From: Strigamia acuminata
Lineage: Eukaryota > Arthropoda > Chilopoda > Geophilomorpha > Linotaeniidae
Assembly (NCBI GenBank): GCA_949358305.1
Contig: OX442320.1
Location: 7,332,259 to 7,396,258, forward strand
Direction: 5' to 3'
DNA: 64,000 bases
Positions 1-9,703 of this stretch are shown here, in pieces. The translations under genes were made by a program, and so were the position numbers. Every line of letters begins with the position of its first letter. The stretch's first letter is position 1. The notes under the pieces were generated by a model that saw only the letters and a list, made by a program, of their open reading frames with translations, ran no database searches and was not told the DNA's origin.

Positions 1-293
1 CGAAACGACGGAAAACGAAGCCGAGAAAGCGGATTCCGGAGAGCGCGCTCATTTGCTCGGATCCGGAGGATTCGGACGCGCTCGATCTCGCCACCACTAC
101 GCCGGAGATGATCGAGTCGTGCGTGGATTTGCCGCCCGCAGACAACACTCTGTCCGAGACGAGCGAAACGAACGTCGAGGATGTCAAGCCGAACATTTCC
201 ATTTTAGAAATGGCCAACCAAAGCCGGATGCACTCTTACCACTACGAACAGCAACAGATCGGTGAAGAAAACCATCCGAGTCCCGAAAACAAG
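1..293 (+). CDS. BTB-family gene A, shared coding exon (3' part only; 5' end off window)
   Basis: The frame is open from base 3 to a clean GTGAGA donor after 293 and ends in phase 0 (97 codons visible). It is acidic and serine-rich and starts with a basic stretch (KRRKTKPRKR) like the SPKRKKTRHRHK stretch that follows the BTB domain in gene B downstream. The BTB domain itself would lie left of the window. The exon/phase layout that follows (phase 0 linker, then phase 1 alternative tails) is the same as in gene B, so this is read as the post-BTB part of a tandem paralogue. That the missing part is a BTB domain is inference from the paralogue, not seen. Confidence 0.7.
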
Positions 294-476
294 GTGAGAA
301 ATAACTAAAATGAATGTAAAATGAATGTAAAATGAATGCAAAATGAACATATAAGAGCCACTCTTGAATTGTGCGATGTATTTGCATCGCAATCTGCAAA
401 TCTGTCGTTCGGAATTTGATGAAATTTGGTGTTTTAGGTTGTAGGTTGCGAAATTAATTATTTGTTTAATTTTCAG

Positions 477-651
477 CAATCCTATTCATCGAATCAAAAC
501 CAATTTTCCGTTTCCGTTCCTAAACCACCAATTGTGCCCACTCAGCAGAGGTTGGGCGCCATTTTGCCGAAGCCACCATTATTGTCGGTCATACCGTCGT
601 CTGCCGTGAGCCCGGTGCCATCTACTTCCGCACCCGAAGCTACGATTCAAG
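477..651 (+). CDS. Gene A second shared exon (Pro/Ser-rich linker)
   Basis: A TTTTCAG acceptor precedes 477 and a GTAAAA donor follows 651. The exon enters in phase 0 and leaves in phase 1, ending with the bases for ATTCAAG. It encodes 58 codons rich in Pro, Ser and Val (VPKPPIVP near residue 14, LPKPPLL near residue 31), without a known domain. Gene B's exon at 8344-8464 has the same phases, the same position and a similar composition, also ending in CAAG. The exon is the hub to which the alternative DNA-binding tails are spliced. Confidence 0.72.
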
Positions 652-1850
652 GTAAAATTAACTGGGGGAACCAATATGATTTATTTGTTTTTTTTTTGAT
701 TTTGTTTGTGGGGGGGTTGTCTTCGTTTAAGTGCCTAGATGTGTGTAATTGGTTTTGATTTTAGGGGTAATAACCTGCACGTGACATTACTTTAATAAAT
801 TGGACATAGGAAGATGTTATCACGAAGGGACATGCGTGAAAATAATTGAGCAATGCGCAACTGAGCAAATTAAAGAAAGAAAAAAAATATATATGTGAGA
901 GTCTGAGGGAAAATTCCCAGTTCATGACTAGATATATATAAAAAAGATTATTTTTCAGTTGGCTAAGCAGGTCACATTAAAGTGGAGTTGAAGATCGTGT
1001 GGGTCTATTTCAGGGTTGTTGGCGTGGCTGGGTTTTTGAAAATTTCCCAATACGCCAGAATTAAGCTTAAAGTTCACTTACTGGACGGTTTTTGCAAATT
1101 AATATAAATATATATATTTTTTAAACGTTTAATGTGACTTTTGAATTGCTATTGATTTTTCGTTAATGATGGCAGCAGGTGTTAAACAAAGAAAACATTT
1201 TACATAATTCATGGCACGCTTCACCCCAGTTTGAGTAATTATTATTATTTTTGTTGCTTTTTTTCTTCTTTTTTTGAATTTAAGGTTGTTACTAATATTT
1301 TGTTTACATTTATGTCAGCTGGGAATTTAATGCCACTAATCAGCCCATTTAAAAAAATTTATATATATTTTTTTTTTTTTTGGAAAAAAAAAAAACCTGG
1401 TGTTGTTTTGTGTTACTAATACCCCATTGAAAGCTTCAGGTGGTTTGAAATTTGTAGAAATTTTTTTTTTTTTTTAAATATATTATTCGGTAACATTTTT
1501 TAACTTCGTTTGTGTGGATCTGTTGGTGGCGGGAAAAGTAAGTTTTTTCGTTTCCCTTGTAGGCCCTGGCTGTTGAGGGAATAAATTATTATTTATTTTT
1601 AATTTTTTTTTTTGGTTAATTTTATTTTTAATTTTATATATATATATAAAAAAAAATATTTTTATCCTCCAATCCCTGGTGTTGGCAGCTTGTCGGGTGG
1701 CTGTGTAAGTGCTCGCCTAAATAATTACTAAATTAATAAAAAGAAAAAAAGAAATTTGTTTTTATATTTTATTTATTTGTTTAATTTAATTTTGTCATTA
1801 TTTTTATTTTTCTTCTGTTTGTTTTTCGTTTCTTCCTTTCTTGCTTGCAG
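652..1850 (+). other. Gene A intron
   Basis: AT-rich intron with long T runs; no further exon with splice signals and a conserved reading frame was found. A pyrimidine tract and TTGCAG acceptor end it at 1850. Confidence 0.6.
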
Positions 1851-2251
1851 ACCCGGCTGGGTGGCCAGAAAGGAAGAAACGAGAGTACCACTGCGAGCAC
1901 TGCCAGGCCTCGTTCGACAGCAAGAAAGTGTTTTATAAACACGGGTGTCCGCGAGTACGCGTCGGATTCACCTGCGACGTATGTGGCAGTTTCTTCCCCA
2001 CCCATTGCCGGTACTCCCGCCATCGACAGATACACAATCCCGACCGCGAGATCTACACTTGTTACTACTGTCCCAAGACCATGGTGAGGATGGACCATTT
2101 GAAGCAGCACATGAAGACGGCGCACGGACTGGGATACTTCGCTCCGGACGAATTCGTCTATTCGTCGGCGAGGCAGCAGCCGAGGGACACGCCGGCGACG
2201 ACGGAAACAAATATAAGTATCGTTAGGTCGCAAACTAAAACATCTGAATGA
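1851..2251 (+). CDS. Gene A alternative terminal exon a1: three zinc fingers
   Basis: The acceptor is TTGCTTGCAG; the exon enters in phase 1 and runs 133 codons to TGA at 2249-2251. After a basic lead (PERKKREYHC) come three fingers: finger 1 is C2HC (CEHC...HGC), finger 2 is C2H2 (CDVC...HRQIH), and finger 3 is C2H2 (CYYC...HMKTAH). A C2HC finger followed by C2H2 fingers is typical of lola-type alternative tails. The tail would give the BTB isoform its DNA specificity. A stop codon ends it, so it is a terminal exon that excludes a2 in the same mRNA. The finger calls are direct; the DNA target is unknown. Confidence 0.85.
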
Positions 2252-3584
2252 AATTATTTTGTTTTTTTTTTGTTTTTTTTGTGTTTTTTGGTTGTGAGAT
2301 ATGGAAGTTTTGATACTGAGTGTGTAAGTATTGTGATGGAAAAGGAATTGTGATAAATTTTGATAGCTGAAAGCGAGAATTTTTGATTAATTTGTTTTTA
2401 GATTTTTGTTTTGGATTTTTATTTTTATTTATGAGGGTTTGAGATGAGTTTGGCTGTGACTTGTGTTATTAAATTTTGTTTATTGAGCTTGACATCAAAA
2501 GAGTTTGCTAATGAATGAGTTGTTTTTAGTTGTTTTTTGGCTTGTGATATTAATTTTATTTTTAAGATTAAATTTGATTTAGAGTGCGAGATGTTGGAAA
2601 TATTTTTGTATCGGTTAAATGGTAGACATTTTTGTTGAAAACTAAAATGAGTTTTGTTTGTTTTGTTTTTTTTTAAAGGAAAAAATCCGGTTGGAAACTT
2701 GATTTAAAAAGATACTATTTTTCTAATTGTTATACTTGTTGAAATTGAAATGAAAACGGAAATTGAATTGTAGAAATTGTTTTTTTTTTTAAAAAAAAAT
2801 TTATTGTTTTATTTTTTTTTTTTTTTTTATAAAAATTATTATTATTATTATTTGTAAATCTGTGATATTTTCTTGTAAAATGGTTACATTTGATTAAAAC
2901 TAGTTAACGGAGGTAGATAAAGTATTGTTGCATGTTAAGCTCAATTTAGTAGTCCACAAATCTACGAGGTTTTTAATAAGATTAAAAATTTGTATTATAA
3001 TACAAAGATAGAATATCATAAATTCACACAGAAACTGGTACGGTTTTATATTAATAGTTGATACTAAACATTTTATTTCATTTTTAAACAAACCTAGTTT
3101 GAATCGATTGTACAAAGAGAAATTTGTAATTTTTATTTTTCTGTTTATCTGCTTGGGGAAGAAGAAAAAAATCATCTATGCAATTTTTTAAAGATTTTTG
3201 TACTGTGATAATTTAAAAAAAATCGTTAGAATTAACAGTATGCCGATTTAAAATTTAAAAAAAAAATTTATTTTATTTTTTTATTTTTGTTTTCAAGATG
3301 TTGCGTTTTGTGTTGGTGGAATGGCAATAATTTCGGATATGTATAATATCACACGTTTTGATTTTTAATATTGATTTAATATTAATTTAAATAACCGCCG
3401 CTTGGAAATATGAAATATCTGATAAAAGTTTTTTTGATTATTCCTCGATCTTTTATTTTTATTTTTTCCTTTCTTTTTAGGAAATAAATATGTACAAAAA
3501 AGGAGTTTGATTCTGCATTTATTAAATTGCAAGAAATTTATTTTTATTTTTTTATTTTTATTTATTTTTTGTTTTTTTCTCTAG
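2252..3584 (+). other. 3' UTR of tail a1 and intron before tail a2
   Basis: AT-rich, with poly-T/poly-A runs near 2780-2850. No further exon was recognised. A pyrimidine-rich tract with CTCTAG ends it just before 3585. Confidence 0.55.
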
Positions 3585-3967
3585 ATATTCGCCGACTGTG
3601 TCATTTCACTCGGCAAAGCCAAAAACACAAATCGCCGTGGACGGAAGAGGACATGGTGTCGGCATTGGAAGCGGTTCAACGCGGGCGCCTGACGTACGCA
3701 CTGGCAGCACGGAAATTCGACATCCCCAAAGCGACTCTGCATTACTATGTGATTTTAATGAAAGCCGTGGAAGCCGTGCGGAGTGGACGAATGACTCCGG
3801 AAATAGCTGCCATTAAGTACAATGTCAGGAACAGCGTTCTAAATGGTTGCCTGTACGGAACTAGCGGCGAACAGACGTCGCGTAACTCGCCGCCGCCGCA
3901 ACCACCGCCATCTCAGCCCTTGATGTTGGCTTTGGATAGAAATGACGTAGTCAGACGAGATCATTGA
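3585..3967 (+). CDS. Gene A alternative terminal exon a2: Pipsqueak-type HTH tail
   Basis: The acceptor is TTTCTCTAG; the exon enters in phase 1 and runs to the stop at 3965-3967. It encodes a psq HTH: WTEEDMVSALEAVQRGR, then the AARKFDIPKATL recognition-helix region. Directly after it comes a second, weaker copy of the same pattern (MKAVEAVRSGRMTPEIAAI...). The C terminus is a Pro-rich tail (PPPQPPPSQP). HTH_psq domains bind DNA in the Pipsqueak and Bric-a-brac families. The paralogous tail in gene B (12111-12493) has one HTH in the same phase, so psq tails pre-date the gene duplication or arose by exon copying. Confidence 0.85.
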
Positions 3968-6339
3968 AGGCCCAAATTTCCTATTCTGCGGGCCAAAGAT
4001 GGCGGCTGTTGATCACTATTGTGGCGTTTATCAATATGCCATTTTTTTTTTTTTTTTTTTTTTTTTAATATGGTGAAATATTAAAACTGAACTGCAATTT
4101 TTTTTTTTTTTATTTTTTATTTTTTTTTTTTTCGAATGTAATATCTACCTCACGTTTTCTGCGAGTGAAGTTGGAGGTTGTCTGGTTTTTATTAAGCGAA
4201 ATGTGTGCACAATATTTTTAAATGCTCTCTACGTGCTTATTGAATTTGTAGACGCGGAGCGGGGATTTTGTAGCAGCAAATTGTGTAAAGATTAGTTTGG
4301 GATCGGGTTCAATTAGGTCGTTTTACCGCTGGTAAAAGGAAGAGAGGGAAAAAAGTTGTATATTAAGAATGTTTAAAGAAATATACAATTTTTATGAGGA
4401 GAAAGAATGATTTATATGGAAAAATTGTCTCGTTGGACGACTGCACCGGTTTATTATATGATGCATTATTTATTTGGGTTCCCGAATAAATATTGTGTTT
4501 TTTAGTTAAGAAATAATAATAAAATTTAAAAGAAATGTGCGAATTGTGTAATATTTTTAAGTGCTCGAATTTATTATTTTGTGGTTTTTTTTTTTAAAAA
4601 ATCAGTTTGGTGCTATAAATCACAAATTGATGATCTGCAAGCGATTTGTTGCAATTTTTGATGGGGAAATAGACATGCTAGTCACTTAAAACGTTTTTAT
4701 TGTTTTTTTGGTTTGTTTTTGTTTAATTTTTCTTCCTTCGTCTCAGGGAAGTTGAAAAAATGGCTGATTTCTAGTGACTCCCAAGTTTTTCTCAGGTGAA
4801 CAAAGAATTTTAGGGTTATATTATCAAAATGGCTATGTGAAACCATGCAAATGGGTTTCGAGTGATGGAATTAACAGTCAAAAAGTGTGCACTATGTATG
4901 TAAATGATTTAAAAATAGGTTGTAACGGGTCAAATTTTTATTATTTGGAAAGCTGACGAGTGAGCGAAGTGGGCATTTGTGCCTACATCTATATTCTCTC
5001 TGTTCCCACACATTTGTGTTTTTTCCTTTTAGACTAATTATTATTATTATTATTGATATTTTTACTTCAGACAGCTGTAAAATCAAATTTAGCTATTTCT
5101 GCTTTCCTATATTACTCGAATGTGACAAATTTGAGTTTTTTTTTTAATTATTTTTTATTTTAAATTTTTAAAAATGTTCCTGGTTGATTTCCAAATGGGG
5201 AAAGCGATTGCAATAAGTTTTTAGTTGTGGAATTACGAAATGGGTTTTTATTTTTATTTTATTTTATTTTTTATTTTTGTGACTGAAGAACGTAAATGAA
5301 AGCGAACGATGTTAGGAAATGGCAATAGATTGGCCAGAAAACCGCACATGTGAAATTTGCCATGAAAATGTGGTCATTTTGTGACGAATGTGTCATTTGT
5401 GCGGTTTTGCTGGACGGTTATTATGGAGGTTGGATATTTTAGTTGGTGGTCTTTTATGGTATTATTATTATTACGAAGAAAAAAAAAATGTTATATTGTA
5501 AAATGTAAAAGCATAAAAAGCAAAAAAAAATAATAATTTAAAAAAATGTTTCTTTGTAATATTTTTTAAATTTAAAATAAGCTTTGTTTCGGTGTTGGTT
5601 ATTTTTGCAAGTTATTATACGTTTGGGAAATTTATTTACTCAGTTATCGAAGTTATTTGCAGTCTGAAAATGCAGTGAAAATTGGTGCTGTTATGGTCGA
5701 GATAAATTGTAAAGGATTTATAGGATTTCTTTGTTGTTTAGGAAAAAAAAAATTTGTGCCAATTTGATTGTAGTTTATGTTTAGTTTGAATGTTTTGTTT
5801 TGTTTTTGCAAGTTTGTGCTAATCAAAATGTTTTTTTTCGTTTTTTTTTTTGTTTTTCGATTTTTGTTTTTCGTCTCAGGTTTTATAAATGATTTTTTTG
5901 TGGATGATTATAGCATGAAAACTTTCCAGGAAAATGTCTTATTTTATTTTTAGGGGGAAAAAAGTATTTGTAGTGATTTTAAAAATAAAACCGCTTGCTT
6001 AACAAGTGGGACATTTATTGTACAAAAATCTTCTCCGATCTTTACAATCAAATAAAAATTTAAATTTAAAACTTGTTTCTGGATGTAATAATCGCGACTT
6101 AATTGCTGGCGCCATCATGCGGTAAAAATCTTAAGTTTCACGGCTCGAAAGACACGAGAGGAAAAAATTGATGTCGGGTTGTTGCCACGCTTTAAAATCG
6201 CTCTTTCCTGCAATTATAACTCCAAAAATAATCCCGAAAACCTTTTTTTTTTCAAATAGAATAAACTAATTACGGCAAATAATTGAAAAATTGCTAGTAA
6301 ATCAAGTATAGGAGGCGAAATATCCACTCGCAAGTATGT
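3968..6339. other. Gene A 3' UTR and intergenic region
   Basis: AT-rich sequence with many homopolymer T runs; the first part must contain the 3' UTR of gene A. No gene-like frame with splice signals, RNA gene or mobile element was recognised. Confidence 0.55.
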
Positions 6340-6576
6340 ATAAACCGCCGCTCACGAGATTATCAAAATGACATAAAAAATTGATCCGATTTGCATACAA
6401 TTCCTCATTAAATATGACGTAACGCCGCAAGATCCTCTCGATCCGGAGTGTCGCGTCACGGTTAGACAATTAAGCAGCATTGTGGGTAATATGGGTCGCC
6501 ATTGGGAGAAGGGGAGAGGCGCCGCACGGCCCAACGATTCGGGCTGCTAATCATCGTCGCGTTTAATCAGCCCAAA
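6340..6576 (+). promoter_or_regulatory. GC-richer block, candidate 5' UTR exon / promoter of gene B
   Basis: This island of higher GC in AT-rich DNA ends with CAAACAG followed by GTAAAA at 6577, a usable splice donor. A matching acceptor (TTTCCTAG) lies at 7303-7310, and the BTB start codon is at 7382. It is a candidate non-coding first exon for gene B. The position is inferred; no TATA box was seen. Confidence 0.35.
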
Positions 6577-7381
6577 CAGGTAAAAAAAAAACACATCCTT
6601 TTATTCAACTCCGTATCGCTTTAGTCGCAAACTTAACGCGCCTAAAAGTGTCGCGCACAAACTCGACGCTAGTTAAATTAGCAGATAAAATTAATGTAAA
6701 CAAAAAGCGCTCATTGAAATCTTATTCAAGATGGCGAATGAATTTTGCTCTTTTCACTCGGAGAATTTTAAGTCATTTCGGGTGCATGTGCACGAGACAC
6801 GCGTGCGGACGGGCCAAGAAAGGGTTCGACGATCGAAATTGAAGGTGGAAAAAAAAGATGAAGGATGCACCCGACTAGGGGTGTGCAATTGGGAGAATAA
6901 GTTTGGCAGAAATGCACGAGTTTAATCGCTCGAGATTAAGCTTTGCGTTTGTGTCTAAAGGAGTGGGCGTTATCGATTGGAAACGGCATCAGTGCTAATG
7001 AAACTAAGGAATGGTTCACGTTTATTGTATTTCGGGTGAGTTAGAAAAGATTCGCTCAATCTTCAACCCTTTCGTCGCGCGGGCGACGTCGCAATGAAAA
7101 AAATGGGAAAAACTTGGGAAAAAAAGCGAAATAACCTCAATCCAACGTCCTATTTTTAATATTTTTAATATTTTAATATTTTAATACGAAATTAAAAAAG
7201 AAAAATGTCGGCCACTAATTAAAGTGGATCCGGATATCGATTTTATAAAAGCGGGTTTTTATTTTTATGATTTAATAATGCGAATTTGTTTGATTTTGTT
7301 GATTTCCTAGGCGTCTAATTCGAGAAATTGAGTAAAACTGGGCGGAAAAGTGTTATCAGCGAACCTTTTTTCCATGTTAGG

Positions 7382-8281
7382 ATGGGATCTCAACAGCAAT
7401 TTTGCCTTCGTTGGAACAACCATCAGTCGAACATGCTCAGCGTGTTCGACGACCTGTTTCAAAACGAGGCCCTCGTTGACGTAACGTTGGCCTGCGACGG
7501 GCTCAGCATCAAGGCGCACAAGATGGTGCTGTCGGCATGCAGCCCTTACTTTCAAAATTTGTTTCTGGACAACCCGTGCAAGCACCCGATCGTCATCCTC
7601 AAGGATATTCGCTTCAGCGATCTGAAAGCTCTCATGGATTTCATGTACAAAGGCGAGGTGAACGTGTCGCAAGAACAACTCAGCACGCTGCTGAGGACGG
7701 CCGAGACACTCAAAGTCCGCGGCCTCACAGAAGTGGCCGGCGGTTCGAACGACTTGAACAACTCCCTCCTCTCATCGCATCATCAACCGGGCCAACAGCA
7801 AAACATAGTACCTCAACCACCGCAACAACAACCACAACAACAGCAACAACAACAGCAACAACCGTCTCAGGTAGTGGCAGCAGTTCCCACTCAAATGCAA
7901 CAACCGCGGCCGAATGGGATGAACCAAGGCAGCGCGTCAGTGTCGCAGGCCGGTCAGCATCGATCCACCTCTTCCCCGTCTCCCAAACGCAAGAAAACCC
8001 GCCATCGACACAAGTCCGACCCTAATTCCTCGCAATCTGATTACGAAGACAGCGGCGACAGTCGAAGTCATGAACTGATCGAGCCCAAAGTGGAAATCAC
8101 CGAAGAGAACATCGAAACGGATGAAATAACGGATAGCAAGGGCGCCGGCACTGCCCAGTCGAGGACTTTAGTTGCAAACAATCTCGGCGCTAGTGGTGCT
8201 GCTGGTGAATTCGCTGCCAATAGCCATAACACTCAGGGAGTTCCATCCTCGCAAGAGGGCAGTCCCGCCAATGACAGTCAG
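7382..8281 (+). CDS. BTB gene B, shared exon 1: BTB/POZ domain and linker
   Basis: ATG at 7382 opens 300 codons to a GTAAAA donor. Residues about 5-117 form a BTB/POZ domain of the arthropod TTK/bab/lola class: FCLRWNNHQSN, VDVTLACDG, KAHKMVLSACSPYF, FMYKGEVNVSQEQL and TLKVRGL are all present. Then comes a Gln-rich tract (about 150-175), a basic stretch (SPKRKKTRHRHK) that may act as a nuclear signal, and an acidic Ser-rich region. BTB domains dimerise and recruit chromatin partners; the tail exons supply DNA binding. It is most like bab, lola, mamo or broad; the exact orthologue cannot be fixed without a search, so no symbol is given. An acceptor at 7310 suggests a separate 5' UTR exon. Confidence 0.93.
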
Positions 8282-8297
8282 GTAAAAAATAAAAAAA

Positions 8298-8340
8298 TAT
8301 ATTTAATTTAATTTAATTTAATTTAATTTAATTTAATTTT
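8298..8340 (+). repeat. (TTTAA)n microsatellite filling a short intron
   Basis: Eight or so tandem copies of a pentanucleotide make up most of a 62-bp intron (8282-8343) between the BTB exon and the linker exon. The donor GTAAAA and acceptor TTTTTAG flank it directly. Confidence 0.85.
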
Positions 8341-8343
8341 TAG

Positions 8344-8464
8344 ACTTTTGTTGTGCGCACCGCAAGTTTGCCTATGAATGCAAAACCGCCCGGGTTATAT
8401 AATCAGGCAGCGACGTCGGTGCAGTCGATTGGTCAGCCTCCGGTTTTACAAGGTTCGAGTCAAG
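8344..8464 (+). CDS. Gene B shared exon 2 (linker, splice hub)
   Basis: The acceptor is TTTTTAG and the donor GTAAGA. The exon enters in phase 0 and leaves in phase 1 (40 codons plus one base). It is rich in Pro, Gly and Gln (MNAKPPGLYNQ; QPPVLQGSSQ). No known domain. Position, phases and the closing CAAG match gene A's 477-651 exon. All eight downstream exons accept this phase 1 junction. Confidence 0.8.
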
Positions 8465-8473
8465 GTAAGATCG

Positions 8474-8508
<35 letters not shown>

Positions 8509-9353
8509 TAAAATTATTTAAAAAGAAAAAAAAAATTTTTATGTTTTTTTTTTTTTTTTTTTAAATTTTTATCTTGGAGTTCATTGTGTTGACAAATTTT
8601 GATTGGAGTGATTTTGATGTGAATGAAATTTGAATTTTGCATTGTTTGATAATGGCAGAACCGCGGTCAGAACCCCCTTTGGTCGTTTGAACCTAATTAT
8701 TTGGAAATTGGAATTATTTTAAGGGGAAAAATTTGGGATAATTGGAAATGATGTCTGGGTTTTCTGGGTGGAGCTTGGTTGGCTGAATATGAATAATTCA
8801 CTAGTAACGACGGAACAAATCATTTTTTTTTTTTTTTTTTCCATTTTAAATTATTTATTTTTATGTTTATAAGATTGAAGGTGTTATTAGCGAGGCGTGT
8901 TTTTGTCTGCATCTAGATACATTTATTTTCGGTGAAACTGGTTTTTATTTTCGCTTTTGTGCGCACAATTTCTCGTTTTATTTATTTCTGTATGGTTTCG
9001 GATGTTAGTGTACTCTGTGTAGCCCGGATGTAGGACGAGTCCCGGATGAGAGTTCCCGGATTGGGACGGGAATTTCCGGTCCGTACGGAGTACACTGTAG
9101 TGCCGAGACAATTTTGTGTTTTATTTGATTAAATTGAATCGCTGCACTGGCGCTTTTTTGGTTTTTTATTTTGGAAACATGCAGTTTAAAAAATGGCGTC
9201 CATTTTTGTTTTGTTGTTGTTTGGTGACGGATTCGGTTTCCGGGCTGGTTAGGGAGAGTTATTTTGCACTTGTAAGAAAAAGTTGAGGGTATTAAGTTTG
9301 ATTTCTAGTTCGTACGATATTAATTGCGCCCTCTATTGCTGTTTCCATTGTAG
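8465..9353 (+). other. Gene B intron
   Basis: AT-rich with T runs (8475-8502, 8545-8562, 8823-8840). A hairpin-forming stretch with repeated CCCGGA lies near 9010-9100. No other exon was seen. Confidence 0.55.
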
Positions 9354-9703
9354 TGAATATAGTACGCAGTTGCCGCGAAGGGGAATGTCAGCCGCCTGAT
9401 TTCCCGGCTCAGGCTGTAGGAAATCCATCGGCTAGTTGTGGCAAAAAGCCCAAAGGTGGTCGGCCAACCATCTTGTATGAGGAGGAAGAAGAGGACATAG
9501 TAACTTTCATTAATCACCAGGCCTTTGAGGGAATGCCAGTGGATTTTAAGCAAATTCTAGCTTATGGCAACGGATTACTGCGAAGGCTCGGTCGCCGGCC
9601 CACTGGTAACATGTATTGCGATCCTTCGAAAGGACTTTCCGTCAAGTGGTGGCGCGGATTCAAGAAACGGCATCCTGGATTGCCTTACCTACGCTTGAAG
9701 TAA
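9354..9703 (+). CDS. Gene B alternative terminal exon b1: CENP-B/Tc5-like HTH tail
   Basis: The acceptor is TTCCATTGTAG; phase 1 entry, TAA at 9701-9703 (116 codons). After GKKPKGGRPTIL comes an acidic helix (EEEEEDIVTFI) and a helical domain ending in WWRGFKKRHPGL. That pattern (aromatic, basic, F..RHP.L) is typical of the CENP-B / Tc5 transposase N-terminal DNA-binding domain. Here it sits as a tail exon of a BTB factor, which suggests capture of a transposase-type DNA-binding domain. The frame is intact and the splice phase fits the other tails, so it is probably used. The domain call is from motif memory only. Confidence 0.75.

Noticed and set aside
1781-2233. 150-codon open frame on - strand
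   Set aside because: Antisense to the zinc-finger exon a1; the + strand has clear fingers and splice sites.
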